From NCBI RefSeq assembly GCF_011752525.1, contig NZ_VWXI01000005.1:124001-188000 (forward strand): 64,000 nt of DNA, in the 5' to 3' direction. A program made the position numbers and the translations under genes. The notes beneath the pieces are model-generated. The model saw only the letters and a program-made list of their open reading frames with translations. It did no database searches and was not told the origin of the DNA. Positions 28,258-37,521 of the stretch are shown in pieces. The stretch's first letter is position 1; each line of letters starts with the position of its first letter. This stretch comes from Pantoea sp. Cy-639 (lineage in GTDB: Bacteria > Pseudomonadota > Gammaproteobacteria > Pseudomonadales > Pseudomonadaceae).

Positions 28258-30132
28258 ATGAACAAAAGCCTTCGTTTCAGCCACAAGATCCTCATGGCGG
28301 CATCACTGATCGTGATTCTCGCCTTCAGCCTGTTCACCCTCTACAACGACTACCTCCAGCGTAATGCCATTCGCGAGGACCTGGAGAACTACCTGGCTGA
28401 AATGGGCGACTCGACGTCGACCAATATTCGCAACTTGTTCGATGGTCGTATCAAGCTGGTCGAGAACGTCGCCCAGAACCTGGCCCAGTATCCACAGAAT
28501 GTCGGCACCCTGCTCGGCCAGAACGCCCTGACCTCGAGTTTCCTGACCATCTACCTGGGCCAGCCCGACGGCAGTTTCACGGTACGCCCCGATTCGAAGA
28601 TGCCGGATGGCTATGACCCACGCGTACGCCCCTGGTACAAGGACGGTCTGAACGCCGGGGGGACCATTCTTACCGAACCCTACATCGACATGACCACCAA
28701 CAAGATGGTCATCTCGATCGTCAGCGCCGCCTCACGCTCGGTCGGGGTGGTCGGTGGCGACCTGGCACTCGACGGCCTGGTGGAAATCATCAACTCGCTG
28801 AATTTCGGCGGCATGGGCTATGCCTTCCTGGTCAACGACCAGGGCAAGATCCTCGTGCACCCGGACAAGAACCTGGTGATGAAGTCGCTGTCGGACCTGT
28901 TCCCGCAGCACACGCCGAAACTCTCCGGCGAGCTGACCGAGGTCGAGCTCAACGGCCAGCCTCGCCTGCTCACCTTCACCCCGGTCAAGGGCCTGCCCTC
29001 GGCCAACTGGTATATCGGCCTGTCAGTGGACAAGGACAAGGCCTTCTCGATGCTCAGCACCTTCCGTACTTCGGCGGTGATTGCCACCCTGGTCGCGGTG
29101 GTGATCATCATCGCCCTGCTCGGCCTGCTGATCCGCGTGCTGATGCAGCCGCTGCACACCATGACCCGTGCCATGGAAAACATCGCAGAAGGTGAAGGCG
29201 ACCTGACCCGTCGCCTGGAGATCCACAGCCACGACGAATTCGGCATCCTCGGCACCGCCTTCAACCGTTTCGTCGAACGCATCCACGGCTCGATCCGCGA
29301 AGTGTCCTCGGCCACCGAACAGGTCAATGAAGTGGCCTTGCGTGTGATCAGCGCCTCGAACTCGTCGATGTCCAACTCCGACGAACAGTCCAACCGCACC
29401 AACAGTGTCGCCGCCGCCATCAACCAGCTTGGCGCCGCCGCCCAGGAGATCGCCGGCAACGCCGCCCAGGCCTCGCAGCATGCCACTTCGGCGCGCCTGC
29501 TGGCCGAGGAAGGCCAGCAGGTGGTGCAGCGCAACATCGATGCGATGAACCGCCTGTCGGACCTGATCGTCACCTCCAGCGAACACATCGAGACCCTGAA
29601 CAACAAGACCGTCAACATCGGTCAGATCCTCGAAGTGATCACCAGCATCTCCCAGCAGACCAACCTGCTGGCGCTCAACGCCGCGATCGAGGCGGCCCGG
29701 GCCGGCGAGGCCGGGCGCGGCTTCGCGGTGGTCGCCGACGAGGTGCGCAACCTCGCGCACCGCACCCAGGAATCGGCGCAGCAGGTGCAGACCATGATCG
29801 AGGAACTGCAGGTCGGCGCCCGCGAATCGGTCGACACCATGGGCCAGAGCCAGCGCCACAGCCAGGACAGCATGGAGATCGCCAACCAGGCCGGCGAGCG
29901 CCTGGGCAGCGTCACCCTGCGCATCGGCGAGATCGACGGCATGAACCAGTCGGTGGCCACCGCCACCGAGGAACAGACCGCCGTGGTCGATTCGATCAAC
30001 ATGGACATCAACGAAATCAACATGCTCAACCAGGAAGGCGTCGAGAACCTGCAGGCCACCCTGCGCGCCTGCTCCGACCTGGAGCAACAGGCCGGCCGCC
30101 TGAAACAGCTGGTCGGCAGCTTCCGCATCTGA
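28258..30132 (+). CDS. Methyl-accepting chemotaxis protein with dCache sensor domain (McpG/PctC-like)
   Basis: A 624-aa membrane chemoreceptor. TM1 lies at about residues 11-30. A double-Cache periplasmic domain follows, with the amino-acid-binding pattern DPRVRPWY...Y(I)DM and a later conserved Asp (VGGDLALDGL). TM2 (about 280-302), HAMP and a signalling tip with SQQTNLLALNAAIEAARAGE complete it. The motif fits receptors for amino acids or GABA. The position two genes from purU matches, from memory, P. putida McpG, a GABA receptor. It signals through CheA/CheW. Confidence 0.9.
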   Translation: MNKSLRFSHKILMAASLIVILAFSLFTLYNDYLQRNAIREDLENYLAEMGDSTSTNIRNLFDGRIKLVENVAQNLAQYPQNVGTLLGQNALTSSFLTIYLGQPDGSFTVRPDSKMPDGYDPRVRPWYKDGLNAGGTILTEPYIDMTTNKMVISIVSAASRSVGVVGGDLALDGLVEIINSLNFGGMGYAFLVNDQGKILVHPDKNLVMKSLSDLFPQHTPKLSGELTEVELNGQPRLLTFTPVKGLPSANWYIGLSVDKDKAFSMLSTFRTSAVIATLVAVVIIIALLGLLIRVLMQPLHTMTRAMENIAEGEGDLTRRLEIHSHDEFGILGTAFNRFVERIHGSIREVSSATEQVNEVALRVISASNSSMSNSDEQSNRTNSVAAAINQLGAAAQEIAGNAAQASQHATSARLLAEEGQQVVQRNIDAMNRLSDLIVTSSEHIETLNNKTVNIGQILEVITSISQQTNLLALNAAIEAARAGEAGRGFAVVADEVRNLAHRTQESAQQVQTMIEELQVGARESVDTMGQSQRHSQDSMEIANQAGERLGSVTLRIGEIDGMNQSVATATEEQTAVVDSINMDINEINMLNQEGVENLQATLRACSDLEQQAGRLKQLVGSFRI

Positions 30133-30259
30133 CCCCGCTGCCAATCTCCCTGTAGACGCCAGCCTCGCTGGCGCCTGCCAGGGTGCCCCCTCGAAACACG
30201 ATCGAACAAACTATCCTTCTACAAGGTCAACCCTCTGGCGAGTCATCCTCGGCACCTCG

Positions 30260-30466
30260 GTGCCGGATGACACACCCGAGGACGCCCCCGGAGGGATGCT
30301 GATCGTGCACATCGCCGACATCGAGGTCGGCGATCCCTACCTCATCGCCTGGGGCGCACTCGAGGTCCGGCGCAAGCTGGACCTGCCGGTGATCGGCTTC
30401 TATCACTCCGACCTGCCCCTGCTGGCGCGTCCTCTGCTGGAACGCTGGCGTCGACAGGCGGGTTGA
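30260..30466 (+). pseudogene. Glycosyltransferase (GT4-like) gene fragment
   Basis: A 68-codon frame containing IADIEVGDPYLIAWGALEVR followed by KLDLPVIGFYHSDLPLLA. This is the internal N-domain segment of GT4-type glycosyltransferases, where a strand and the HSDLP motif precede the acceptor region. Both ends are missing: there is no glycosyltransferase start upstream and the frame ends soon after HSDLP in unrelated residues. It is antisense to the end of the next ORF. Read as a deletion remnant. Confidence 0.6.
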
Positions 30467-30605
30467 GCGTTTCCCAGAGTGCGGCGGCACCGGGAAACTC
30501 GGTGCCGTCCTCGTCGCTCAACGCCTCGGGGTCGAAGCGGGCCAGGCAACCCTCGCCCAAGGTCGGCGGCGCCACGGCGCCGGCCTTGTCACGCGGATCG
30601 GCCAT
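30342..30605 (-). CDS. Small hypothetical protein with an anomalous C-terminus
   Basis: An 87-aa frame starting MADPRDKAGAVAPPTLGEGC. The first ~49 residues (through AAALWETLNP) look like a normal acidic small protein. The rest, Arg/Ala/Pro-rich, is the antisense reading of the glycosyltransferase remnant. The original C-terminus and stop were therefore probably lost at a deletion junction near 30466. It lies 15 bp upstream of the purU stop side. Function unknown. Confidence 0.4.
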   Translation of the reverse strand: MADPRDKAGAVAPPTLGEGCLARFDPEALSDEDGTEFPGAAALWETLNPPVDASVPAEDAPAGAGRSDRSRSPAGPACAGPRVRPRR

Positions 30606-30620
30606 GGCCCGCTCCTCGCC

Positions 30621-31472
30621 TCAGTTGAACACCACGGTCTTGTTGCCGTGCACCAGCACGCGGTCTTCGAGGTGATAGCGCAGGCCGCGGGCCAGGACCA
30701 TCTTCTCCACGTCACGGCCGAAACGCACCATGTCTTCGATGCTGTCGGCGTGGCTGACGCGTACCACGTCCTGCTCGATGATCGGGCCGGCATCCAGCTC
30801 TTCGGTGACGTAGTGGCAAGTCGCACCGATCAGCTTCACGCCGCGCAGCGCCGCCTGGTGGTATGGCTTGGCGCCCACGAACGATGGCAGGAAGCTGTGA
30901 TGGATATTGATGACCTTTTCGGCATACGCCTGGCACAGCTGCGGTGGCAGGATCTGCATGTAGCGCGCCAGCACCACGGCATCGGCACCGTACTCGGCAA
31001 CCAGACGCGACACTTCGGCGAAGGCCGGCTGCTTGTCCTTGGGATCGACCGGGACATGGTGGAACGGGATACCGTGCCACTCGACCATGCTGCGCAGGTC
31101 ATCGTGGTTGGAGATCACGCAAGGGATATCGCAATCCAGCTCGTTGGTGTGCCAGCGATGCAGCAGGTCGGCCAGGCAGTGCGACTCGCGGCTGGCCATC
31201 AGCACCACACGCTTCTTCTGTGCCGAATCGGTGATGCGCCAGGTCATGGAGAACTCTTCGGCGATTGGCGCGAAGGCCTCGCGGAAGGCTTCGATACCGA
31301 ACGGCAGGGATTCGGCGCGAATCTCATGGCGCATGAAGAACCAACCGCTCTGCTCGTCGGAGTGGTGGCTGGCTTCGGTGATCCAGCCATTGTAGAGGGC
31401 CAGGAAATTACTGACTTTCGCCACGATGCCGACACGGTCGGGGCAGGCAATCACCAGTCGATAGGTGCGCAT
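30621..31472 (-). CDS. purU: Formyltetrahydrofolate deformylase
   Basis: A 283-aa enzyme that hydrolyses 10-formyl-THF to THF and formate, balancing one-carbon pools. An N-terminal ACT domain (RLVIACPDRVGIVAKVSNFL) precedes a formyltransferase-like domain with NHDDLR, INIHHSFLPSF and the catalytic Asp region ELDAGPIIEQD. Length is typical. It is divergent from turA across an A/T-rich gap, the same neighbourhood as purU-mvaT in other pseudomonads. Confidence 0.96.
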   Translation of the reverse strand: MRTYRLVIACPDRVGIVAKVSNFLALYNGWITEASHHSDEQSGWFFMRHEIRAESLPFGIEAFREAFAPIAEEFSMTWRITDSAQKKRVVLMASRESHCLADLLHRWHTNELDCDIPCVISNHDDLRSMVEWHGIPFHHVPVDPKDKQPAFAEVSRLVAEYGADAVVLARYMQILPPQLCQAYAEKVINIHHSFLPSFVGAKPYHQAALRGVKLIGATCHYVTEELDAGPIIEQDVVRVSHADSIEDMVRFGRDVEKMVLARGLRYHLEDRVLVHGNKTVVFN

Positions 31473-31773
31473 TGAGAGGGGCTCCAGAACTTCGCAAAGG
31501 CACGTATTCTAACGACCTGGCGGGAAAAACGCAGTATTGATCGAGGGTGTTGCGGCCTGAGGGCAATGGCGCAATCGCAGCCCAGAAATATCCCCTCGTC
31601 CTACAGGGGATTTCCGCGCTTCTGGAATATGTAAAAATTTCTTAATCCGATAGCCAGGAGTTCAATCCCCACTATTTAATAGACCCACCCTTTTTTATTT
31701 GTTTACTTGTGAGTATCGCCTGTCTATTATTGCCGACACTGTATCCCTTGCAATTGAAATTAAGGACCACTCC
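31473..31773. other. A/T-rich purU-turA divergent region
   Basis: About 300 bp with markedly higher A+T than the surroundings, especially 31615-31770. It holds the turA promoter. MvaT-type proteins bind A/T-rich DNA, so autoregulation is plausible. No ORF was seen. Confidence 0.5.
31702..31730 (+). promoter_or_regulatory. turA promoter
   Basis: TTTACT (31702-31707) and TATTAT (31725-31730), 17-bp spacing, about 44 bp before the start codon. Confidence 0.6.
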
Positions 31774-32151
31774 ATGTCCCTGATCAACGAATACCGCGCT
31801 ACCGAAGAAGCTATCAAGGAACTTCAGGCTCGTCTGGCCAACCTGTCGCAAGACGACAAGCTGAAGAAAGAACTGGAGTTCGAAGGCAAACTGCGCACCC
31901 TGATGGGTGAGTACTCCAAGTCGCTGCGTGACGTGATCGCCCTGCTCGATCCGGAAAGCAAGCTGAGCAAAGCGCCACGTGGCGCGGTCAAGACCACCAG
32001 CACCAAACGTGCTCGCAAGGTCAAGCAATACAAGAACCCGCACAACGGCGAGGTTATTGAGACCAAGGGTGGCAACCACAAGACCCTGAAAGAATGGAAA
32101 GCCAAGTGGGGCGGCGATGTCGTCGAAAGCTGGGCAACCCTGCTGGACTGA
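31774..32151 (+). CDS. turA: MvaT-family H-NS-like nucleoid protein TurA
   Basis: A 125-aa xenogeneic silencer. The N-terminal half is a coiled-coil oligomerisation domain (MSLINEYRATEEAIKELQAR). The C-terminal half is the MvaT DNA-binding domain (KQYKNPHNGEVIETKGGNHK, then LKEWKAKWG) that recognises flexible A/T-rich DNA. The start has AAGGA about 9 bp upstream and is the conserved MSLINEY; a 25-codon upstream extension is spurious. Neighbours purU and sbcB match P. putida turA (P. aeruginosa mvaT). Confidence 0.95.
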   Translation: MSLINEYRATEEAIKELQARLANLSQDDKLKKELEFEGKLRTLMGEYSKSLRDVIALLDPESKLSKAPRGAVKTTSTKRARKVKQYKNPHNGEVIETKGGNHKTLKEWKAKWGGDVVESWATLLD

Positions 32152-32178
32152 TTCGTGCACTGCACGTATTGGTTAAAA

Positions 32179-32210
32179 ACAAAAACGCCGGCACTTGCCG
32201 GCGTTTTTGT
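32179..32210. terminator. Bidirectional terminator between turA and sbcB
   Basis: ACAAAAACGCCGGC (32179-32192) and GCCGGCGTTTTTGT (32197-32210) are perfect 14-bp arms with a 4-nt loop, giving T-runs on both strands. Confidence 0.93.
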
Positions 32211-32223
32211 TTGTCCAGGATCG

Positions 32224-33654
32224 TCACAACTGGAATTGTATCCGAAGTTGGGCGACATGCTTCTGCCAGGCGTCCAGCACCCTGCGCCCCGCCTCATCGG
32301 TCCCTGCCAAACTGCTCTGCAACGCCTGCTCGAAGTCGCCAAGGGTATTCGGTGCGCCCAGGCTCGGATCACTCAGGCGCTGCCGGCAGAAGGCATGCCA
32401 GCGTGCTTGCTCCTGGGCATCGAGCGTTTCGTGAAAGTTGCGCGCCCGGTATCTGAACAATAGCTCCGGCAAGCGCGGGTCATCGAACATCCAATGCCCG
32501 TGTCCCAATTGAGCAGGATCGACCTGACGTACTTGTTCACACAAGCGCTTGTCGCGATCGCCGATGAATCCGTCATACAACTGTTGTTCCGGATCTTCAC
32601 TGGCAGCGAAGCCTTCCTCGGCAAAGATAACCTCCAGCTTGTCACGCCAGTGCACCTGTTGATTGGCCAGTTGTTCACCCCTGGCTTGCAGTGCCGCGAT
32701 ATCGATGCCCAACCGTTGCTGATCGACCGGACGCATAACCGATAACGGTGCCAGTACCGGACAACGATTGATGTGGACCAACTTCAGTGGTACCGGTAGT
32801 TCGCCATCGGCCATATCCTCACGCCGCGTGTACAAACGCTGACGCAGGGCTTGCGCACTTTCCTCGATCAACGGCGAAGTGTCCTGACCAAGGTCGCAGA
32901 CAATCAGCGCATTGCGGTTGCGCGGGTGCCAGGCCAACGGCAACACCACGCCAATATAGTTACGTTCGGCCGAGAAACGTCCTGAGACATGTATCAGCGG
33001 CTGCAACAGACGAACCTGCTCCATCACTTTGTGCTTGCTGCGCAACTGGAACAGCCAGTCGTACAACTTGGGTTGCCGATCACGAATCAAGCGCGCCAGG
33101 GCGATGGTCGCCCGCACGTCGGAAAGCGCTTCGTGGGCATGACCATGGTCGATGCCGTTGGCCTTGCTGAGCAGTTCGAGACGCAGACTGGTACGCCCAT
33201 CCTGCTGTGGCCAGACGATGCCCTCGGGACGCAGCGCATAGGCTGTGCGCACCACGTCGATCAGGTCCCAGCGGCTGTTACCGCCTTGCCATTCGCGGGC
33301 ATAGGGGTCGAAGAAGTTGCGATAGAGACTGTAGCGGGTGACTTCATCGTCGAAGCGCAGGGTGTTGTAGCCGACGCCACACGTCCCCGGGCGAGCCAGT
33401 TGCTCATGCACCCGGGTCATGAACTCGGCCTCGCCCAGGCCCTGACTGGTCAGCTGCTGTGGCGTGATACCGGTCACCAGGCAGGCTGCCGGATGGGGCA
33501 GAATATCGTCCGACGGGCGGCAATAGAGGCTGATTGGAGCCTCGATTTCATTGAGATCGAGGTCGGTACGCACACCGGCCATTTGCAACGGGCGGTCGCA
33601 GCGCGGATTGATGCCGGTGGTTTCGTAGTCGTGCCAGAAGATGCTGGAGCTCAC
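32224..33654 (-). CDS. sbcB: Exodeoxyribonuclease I
   Basis: A 476-aa 3'-5' single-strand DNA exonuclease, close to the 475 aa of E. coli ExoI. DEDD motifs: WHDYETTG at residues 7-14, GYNTLRFDDE, and HEALSDVRATIALA; SH3-like and C-terminal helical domains follow. The start is GTG with AGGAAG about 10 bp upstream; an in-frame ATG six codons earlier lacks a site and would extend the conserved SSSIFWHDYE terminus. It acts in recombination and mismatch repair. Confidence 0.94.
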   Translation of the reverse strand: MSSSIFWHDYETTGINPRCDRPLQMAGVRTDLDLNEIEAPISLYCRPSDDILPHPAACLVTGITPQQLTSQGLGEAEFMTRVHEQLARPGTCGVGYNTLRFDDEVTRYSLYRNFFDPYAREWQGGNSRWDLIDVVRTAYALRPEGIVWPQQDGRTSLRLELLSKANGIDHGHAHEALSDVRATIALARLIRDRQPKLYDWLFQLRSKHKVMEQVRLLQPLIHVSGRFSAERNYIGVVLPLAWHPRNRNALIVCDLGQDTSPLIEESAQALRQRLYTRREDMADGELPVPLKLVHINRCPVLAPLSVMRPVDQQRLGIDIAALQARGEQLANQQVHWRDKLEVIFAEEGFAASEDPEQQLYDGFIGDRDKRLCEQVRQVDPAQLGHGHWMFDDPRLPELLFRYRARNFHETLDAQEQARWHAFCRQRLSDPSLGAPNTLGDFEQALQSSLAGTDEAGRRVLDAWQKHVAQLRIQFQL

Positions 33655-33716
33655 GGGGTCTTCCTGTAACAAGGTCGACCAGAGTCTAGCGGGCGATAGC
33701 GGGCTGGGGCCAGCGC

Positions 33717-34076
33717 TCAGGCGGAGGCATTCACCGGACGGAAGCTGAAGTAGTCACGCAGGGAACGGACGAAGTCATCGTACTCGGACGGTGTCTGCAG
33801 CAGCATGAAGCCTGCGTCGAAGTGTCCCGGCGTCTCGTCTTCGCGGCACCACAGGCAACTGGCGGTGAGGTTGATGAACTGCAGGCCGCCACCGCTCAGC
33901 GGCACGCGCAACTGCAGCTCGAACTCCGGCCCCACCAGCAGCGGCAACTGACTGATCAGCATCAGGCCGTCTTCGGAGGCGTTGCCCAGGTAGCCGATTG
34001 GTTGGTCGGTGAGACGGTTGAAGACCTTGAGTACGCAAGGCAACTGGTGGCGTTCGATATGGCGTTCGATAAACAT
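33717..34076 (-). CDS. PilZ-domain c-di-GMP-binding protein
   Basis: A 119-aa single-domain protein. Both c-di-GMP signatures are present: RHIER (RxxxR) at the N-terminus and NASEDG ((D/N)xSxxG) about 30 residues later. The start at MFIERHIERHQ puts RxxxR at the usual position; an upstream ATG would add 18 residues of unlike sequence. It is probably a cytoplasmic effector of motility or exopolysaccharide functions; the partner is unknown. Confidence 0.85.
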   Translation of the reverse strand: MFIERHIERHQLPCVLKVFNRLTDQPIGYLGNASEDGLMLISQLPLLVGPEFELQLRVPLSGGGLQFINLTASCLWCREDETPGHFDAGFMLLQTPSEYDDFVRSLRDYFSFRPVNASA

Positions 34077-34199
34077 GGTCGCAATACGGTCCTGTACCCG
34101 GTGCCAGGAAGACAAGGTACTGGCGATCAACGTTACATCCAGTCAACAGATTAGCCCAGCCCACCTGTCCGATAGCATGAAATCATCGACACCTTGGGA

Positions 34200-34586
34200 T
34201 TAACGCCAAGGTGTGGTCGACACCGGATTGGCCACCGCCGGCTCGCTGCCCCGCAGGTGCCCGAGCTTCTCCAGGGTCTGCAGGCGCGCCTGGGCACGGT
34301 AGGCATACTCGTTGCGCGGATACTGCTGGATCAGGTACTGGTAGGTCTGCGCCGCATCGACATAGAGCTTCTCGCGCTCCAGGCACTGGCCACGCAACAA
34401 CGACGCCTCGGGGTGGATGAATGGCCGGGCACGGCTGGTGCGGTCGACCTGGGACAGCTCCAGCATCACACGGGCGCAATCGCCGCGATCATAGGCGCGG
34501 TAGGCATTGTTCAGATGGTGGTCCATGGACCAGCGGGTGCAACCGACGACACTGGCCGCCATGGTCAAAACGATCAGGGTGCGCAT
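34200..34586 (-). CDS. Small lipoprotein with TPR-like helices
   Basis: A 128-aa predicted lipoprotein. The signal MRTLIVLTMAASVVGC ends in lipobox VVGC (Cys16), and an AAAGGAG site precedes the start. The mature part has helical repeats of TPR type (NAYRAYDRGDCARVMLELSQ, then DAAQTYQYLIQQYPRNEYAY). A hairpin (CACCTTGG/CCAAGGTG, 34190-34213) straddles the stop codon. Function unknown. Confidence 0.8.
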   Translation of the reverse strand: MRTLIVLTMAASVVGCTRWSMDHHLNNAYRAYDRGDCARVMLELSQVDRTSRARPFIHPEASLLRGQCLEREKLYVDAAQTYQYLIQQYPRNEYAYRAQARLQTLEKLGHLRGSEPAVANPVSTTPWR

Positions 34587-34767
34587 GGGAAATCTCCTTT
34601 GATGGGCAGTGTATCGGCCTTGCACGGCAAATCTTCACAGCCTTTTGCAAGCATACCCTTGCCGTTCAAACGCTACCTTGGTTTACCCACAGGTAGTGCA
34701 ACGGAACAATGACTACAGCGAGATTCAGGAGTAGCCTCTCGCTGCGCTTCACTATAGGAGTCTGTGC

Positions 34768-36222
34768 ATGACCATCCGCCGTACCAAAATCGTCGCCACC
34801 CTTGGCCCCGCCAGCAACTCGCCGGAAGTGATCGAACAACTGATCCTCGCCGGCCTGGACGTGGCACGCCTGAACTTCTCCCACGGCACCCCGGACGAGC
34901 ACAAGGCCCGCGCCCGCCTGATCCGCGACATCGCCGCCAAGAACGGCCGACACGTCGCGCTGCTGGGCGACCTGCAGGGTCCGAAGATCCGCATCGCCAA
35001 GTTCGCCAACAAGCGCATCGAACTGAAAGTCGGTGACAAGTTCACCTTCTCCACCGCCCACCCGCTGACCCAAGGCAACCAGGATATCGTCGGCATCGAC
35101 TACCCGGACCTGGTCAAGGACTGTGGCGTCGGTGACGAACTGCTGCTCGACGATGGCCGCGTGGTCATGCGCGTCGAGACCGCCACCGCGGATGCCCTGC
35201 ACTGCGTGGTGATCATCGGCGGCCCACTGTCGGACCACAAAGGCATCAACCGCAAAGGTGGCGGCCTGACCGCGCCGGCCCTGACCGAAAAAGACAAGGC
35301 CGACATCAAGCTGGCCGCGGAAATGGACCTGGACTACCTGGCCGTGTCGTTCCCGCGTGACGCCAGCGACATGGAATACGCCCGCAAGCTGCGTGACGAA
35401 GCCGGCGGCAGCGCCTGGCTGGTGGCCAAGATCGAGCGCGCCGAAGCCGTCGCCGACGACGAGACCCTCGACCAGCTGATCCTCGCCTCCGACGCGGTCA
35501 TGGTCGCCCGTGGCGACCTGGGCGTGGAAATCGGCGACGCCGAGCTGATCGCCATCCAGAAGAAGATCATCCAGCACGCCCGCCGCAACAACAAGGCGGT
35601 GATCGTGGCGACCCAGATGATGGAGTCGATGATCCAGAACCCGATGCCGACCCGCGCCGAAGTGTCCGACGTGGCCAACGCCGTGCTCGACAACACCGAC
35701 GCGGTGATGCTGTCGGCCGAGAGTGCCGCCGGTGCGTATCCGATCGAGGCGGTCCAGGCCATGGCCCGTATCTGCTCGGGCGCCGAAAAGCACCCGACCA
35801 GCCAGAAGTCCAGCCACCGCCTGCATACCACCTTCGAGCGCTGCGACGAAAGCATCGCCCTGGCGGCGATGTACACCGCCAACCACTTCCCGGGGGTGAA
35901 GGCGATCATTGCCCTGACCGAGAGCGGCTACACCCCGCTGATCATGTCGCGCCTGCGTTCGCACGTGCCGATCTTCGCGCTGTCGCCGCACCGCGCCACC
36001 CAGGCCCGTGCCAACATGTTCCGCGGCGTCTACCCGATCGCCTTCGACCCGGCCTCGCTGCCGGCCGACAAGGTCAGCCAGGCAGCCGTGGACGAGTTGC
36101 TCAAGCGTGGCCTGGTGGAACAGGGCGACTGGGTGATCCTGACCAAGGGCGACAGCTACCACACCATCGGTGGCACCAACGGCATGAAGATCCTGCACGT
36201 GGGTGATCCGCTGGTCGGCTGA
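34768..36222 (+). CDS. pyk: Pyruvate kinase
   Basis: A 484-aa enzyme converting PEP + ADP to pyruvate + ATP. N-terminal RRTKIVATLGPAS, then ARLNFSHG. The active-site Lys lies in the WLVAKIERAEAV segment, the Mg-binding region in MVARGDLGVEIG, and the signature in VIVATQMMESMI. The regulatory C-terminal domain is present (LTESGYTPLIMSRLRSHVPI). This is the PykA-type chain of normal length. It is followed by a perfect REP-type palindrome. Confidence 0.95.
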   Translation: MTIRRTKIVATLGPASNSPEVIEQLILAGLDVARLNFSHGTPDEHKARARLIRDIAAKNGRHVALLGDLQGPKIRIAKFANKRIELKVGDKFTFSTAHPLTQGNQDIVGIDYPDLVKDCGVGDELLLDDGRVVMRVETATADALHCVVIIGGPLSDHKGINRKGGGLTAPALTEKDKADIKLAAEMDLDYLAVSFPRDASDMEYARKLRDEAGGSAWLVAKIERAEAVADDETLDQLILASDAVMVARGDLGVEIGDAELIAIQKKIIQHARRNNKAVIVATQMMESMIQNPMPTRAEVSDVANAVLDNTDAVMLSAESAAGAYPIEAVQAMARICSGAEKHPTSQKSSHRLHTTFERCDESIALAAMYTANHFPGVKAIIALTESGYTPLIMSRLRSHVPIFALSPHRATQARANMFRGVYPIAFDPASLPADKVSQAAVDELLKRGLVEQGDWVILTKGDSYHTIGGTNGMKILHVGDPLVG

Positions 36223-36237
36223 TTCTTCGTCCGTCGT

Positions 36238-36296
36238 CATCGCGGGGCAAGCCCGCTCCCACGCAACCGACGTGGGAGCGGGCTTGCCCCGCGATG
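36238..36296. repeat. REP-type perfect palindrome between convergent genes
   Basis: The arm CATCGCGGGGCAAGCCCGCT... at 36238-36263 is an exact reverse complement of 36271-36296 (26-bp arms, 7-nt loop). The core GCGGGGCAAGCCCGCTCCCA is the common P. putida REP. It is shared with the copy at 56739. Confidence 0.92.
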
Positions 36297-36307
36297 CGTT
36301 TCAGGCC

Positions 36308-37228
36308 TCAGGCATGTTCGCTGAACACATCGGCCAAGACCTGGTTGCGCGGCACCCCGGCGATGAACAAACGCCGGGCAAGGCGCTCGACCGTCGCCGG
36401 CGCCCCGCACAGCAGCACCATCGTCTGCCGCGCAGACGGGCGTAATCCACTCAGCGCATCCTCCAGCTGGTCGACCAGCACCAGTTCCACCGTCACCCCC
36501 GGCAACGATTGCAACGCCTCGCCCAGGTAATGCCCGACAGGGGCATGGGCCACATGCAGCACCTTGATCTCCCCCTGGTGGCCCTGGCGCAGCGCCTCGC
36601 GCAGGATCCCCCACAACGGCGCCAACCCGGTGCCCGCCGCCAGCAGCCACAATGGCCGCGCCTGCCAGTCAGGGTCGTAATGCAATGCGCCACCACGCAA
36701 CTCGCCCAACCTCAGCTCATCGCCCACCTTCAATTGCCTGGCCCTGTCGCAGAAAGCACCGGTACGGCGACAGTCGATGTGGAACTCCAGGAAGACGTCC
36801 TCATCCGGCAGGCTCGCCAGTGAATACGGACGCGCGATCTCGCCGTTCCACAGCACCAGGTGTTGTCCGGCCTGGTAGCGCAATGGCCGTTCAGGCAGCA
36901 GGCGCAGGCGCAGCACGTCGGCGAACCAGTCCAGTTCGCTGACCTTCGCCGGTACGCCGTCCTGTCGTGGGTCGAACAGCGCCACGCGCAAGTCGCCGGA
37001 AATCGCGCACTGGCATGCCAGACGCCAACCCTGCTCGCGCTTGCCCGCTTCCAGCGCCTCGGGTTTCGCATCAAGGGGCAGGCCATCCAGGCAGCGCACC
37101 AGGCAGGCGTGACAACTGCCAGCCCGGCAGCTGTAGGGCACATTCAAGCCGGCCTCGTTGAGGGCATCCAGCAGGTTGCTGTCGCTTGGCACGGTCCATT
37201 GGCGCTCGCCCACGCAAAGTTCGGGCAT
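36308..37228 (-). CDS. 2Fe-2S ferredoxin / NAD(P)H reductase
   Basis: A 306-aa electron-transfer protein. The N-terminal plant-type ferredoxin domain has CRAGSCHACLVRC (Cx4Cx2C) plus the later Cys in RLACQC. The C-terminal ferredoxin reductase domain has the flavin motif ARPYSLAS, then AAGTGLAPLWGILRE and CGAP. This is the iron-sulfur ferredoxin reductase type found next to class I fumarase genes in Pseudomonas. Start MPELCVGERQW; an in-frame ATG 17 codons upstream is possible. The electron acceptor is unknown. Confidence 0.85.
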   Translation of the reverse strand: MPELCVGERQWTVPSDSNLLDALNEAGLNVPYSCRAGSCHACLVRCLDGLPLDAKPEALEAGKREQGWRLACQCAISGDLRVALFDPRQDGVPAKVSELDWFADVLRLRLLPERPLRYQAGQHLVLWNGEIARPYSLASLPDEDVFLEFHIDCRRTGAFCDRARQLKVGDELRLGELRGGALHYDPDWQARPLWLLAAGTGLAPLWGILREALRQGHQGEIKVLHVAHAPVGHYLGEALQSLPGVTVELVLVDQLEDALSGLRPSARQTMVLLCGAPATVERLARRLFIAGVPRNQVLADVFSEHA

Positions 37229-37521
37229 CGTCGGGTATCTCGTCAGGTTGGGGGCAGTGTCGTGGCTGTTCGCCGGCAAGGCCGGCGTCTGCAGGGAACG
37301 GGCACGATGACATCCTACGCCAGCAGCAAGAACGATGCCTGCCTCGTGCCGACCATGGTCCAGACCATGTGCAGGTGTTTCACACCGAGAGGCGCGGTAT
37401 ACTGCCGCGCCTTTTTGTGCCGGCCCGACCAGCCGGCGCCTTGCCAGGCGTTCCTGACATACAGGTGTGCACTGTCGGAATGCCTTTACGAATGTTCCCG
37501 TCTTTAAGAGGAGCGCGCTGC

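Noticed and set aside
37186..37521. 112-codon N-terminal extension of fumA
   Set aside because: It is non-conserved and crosses the upstream promoter region; the strong GAGGAG site supports the start at 37522.
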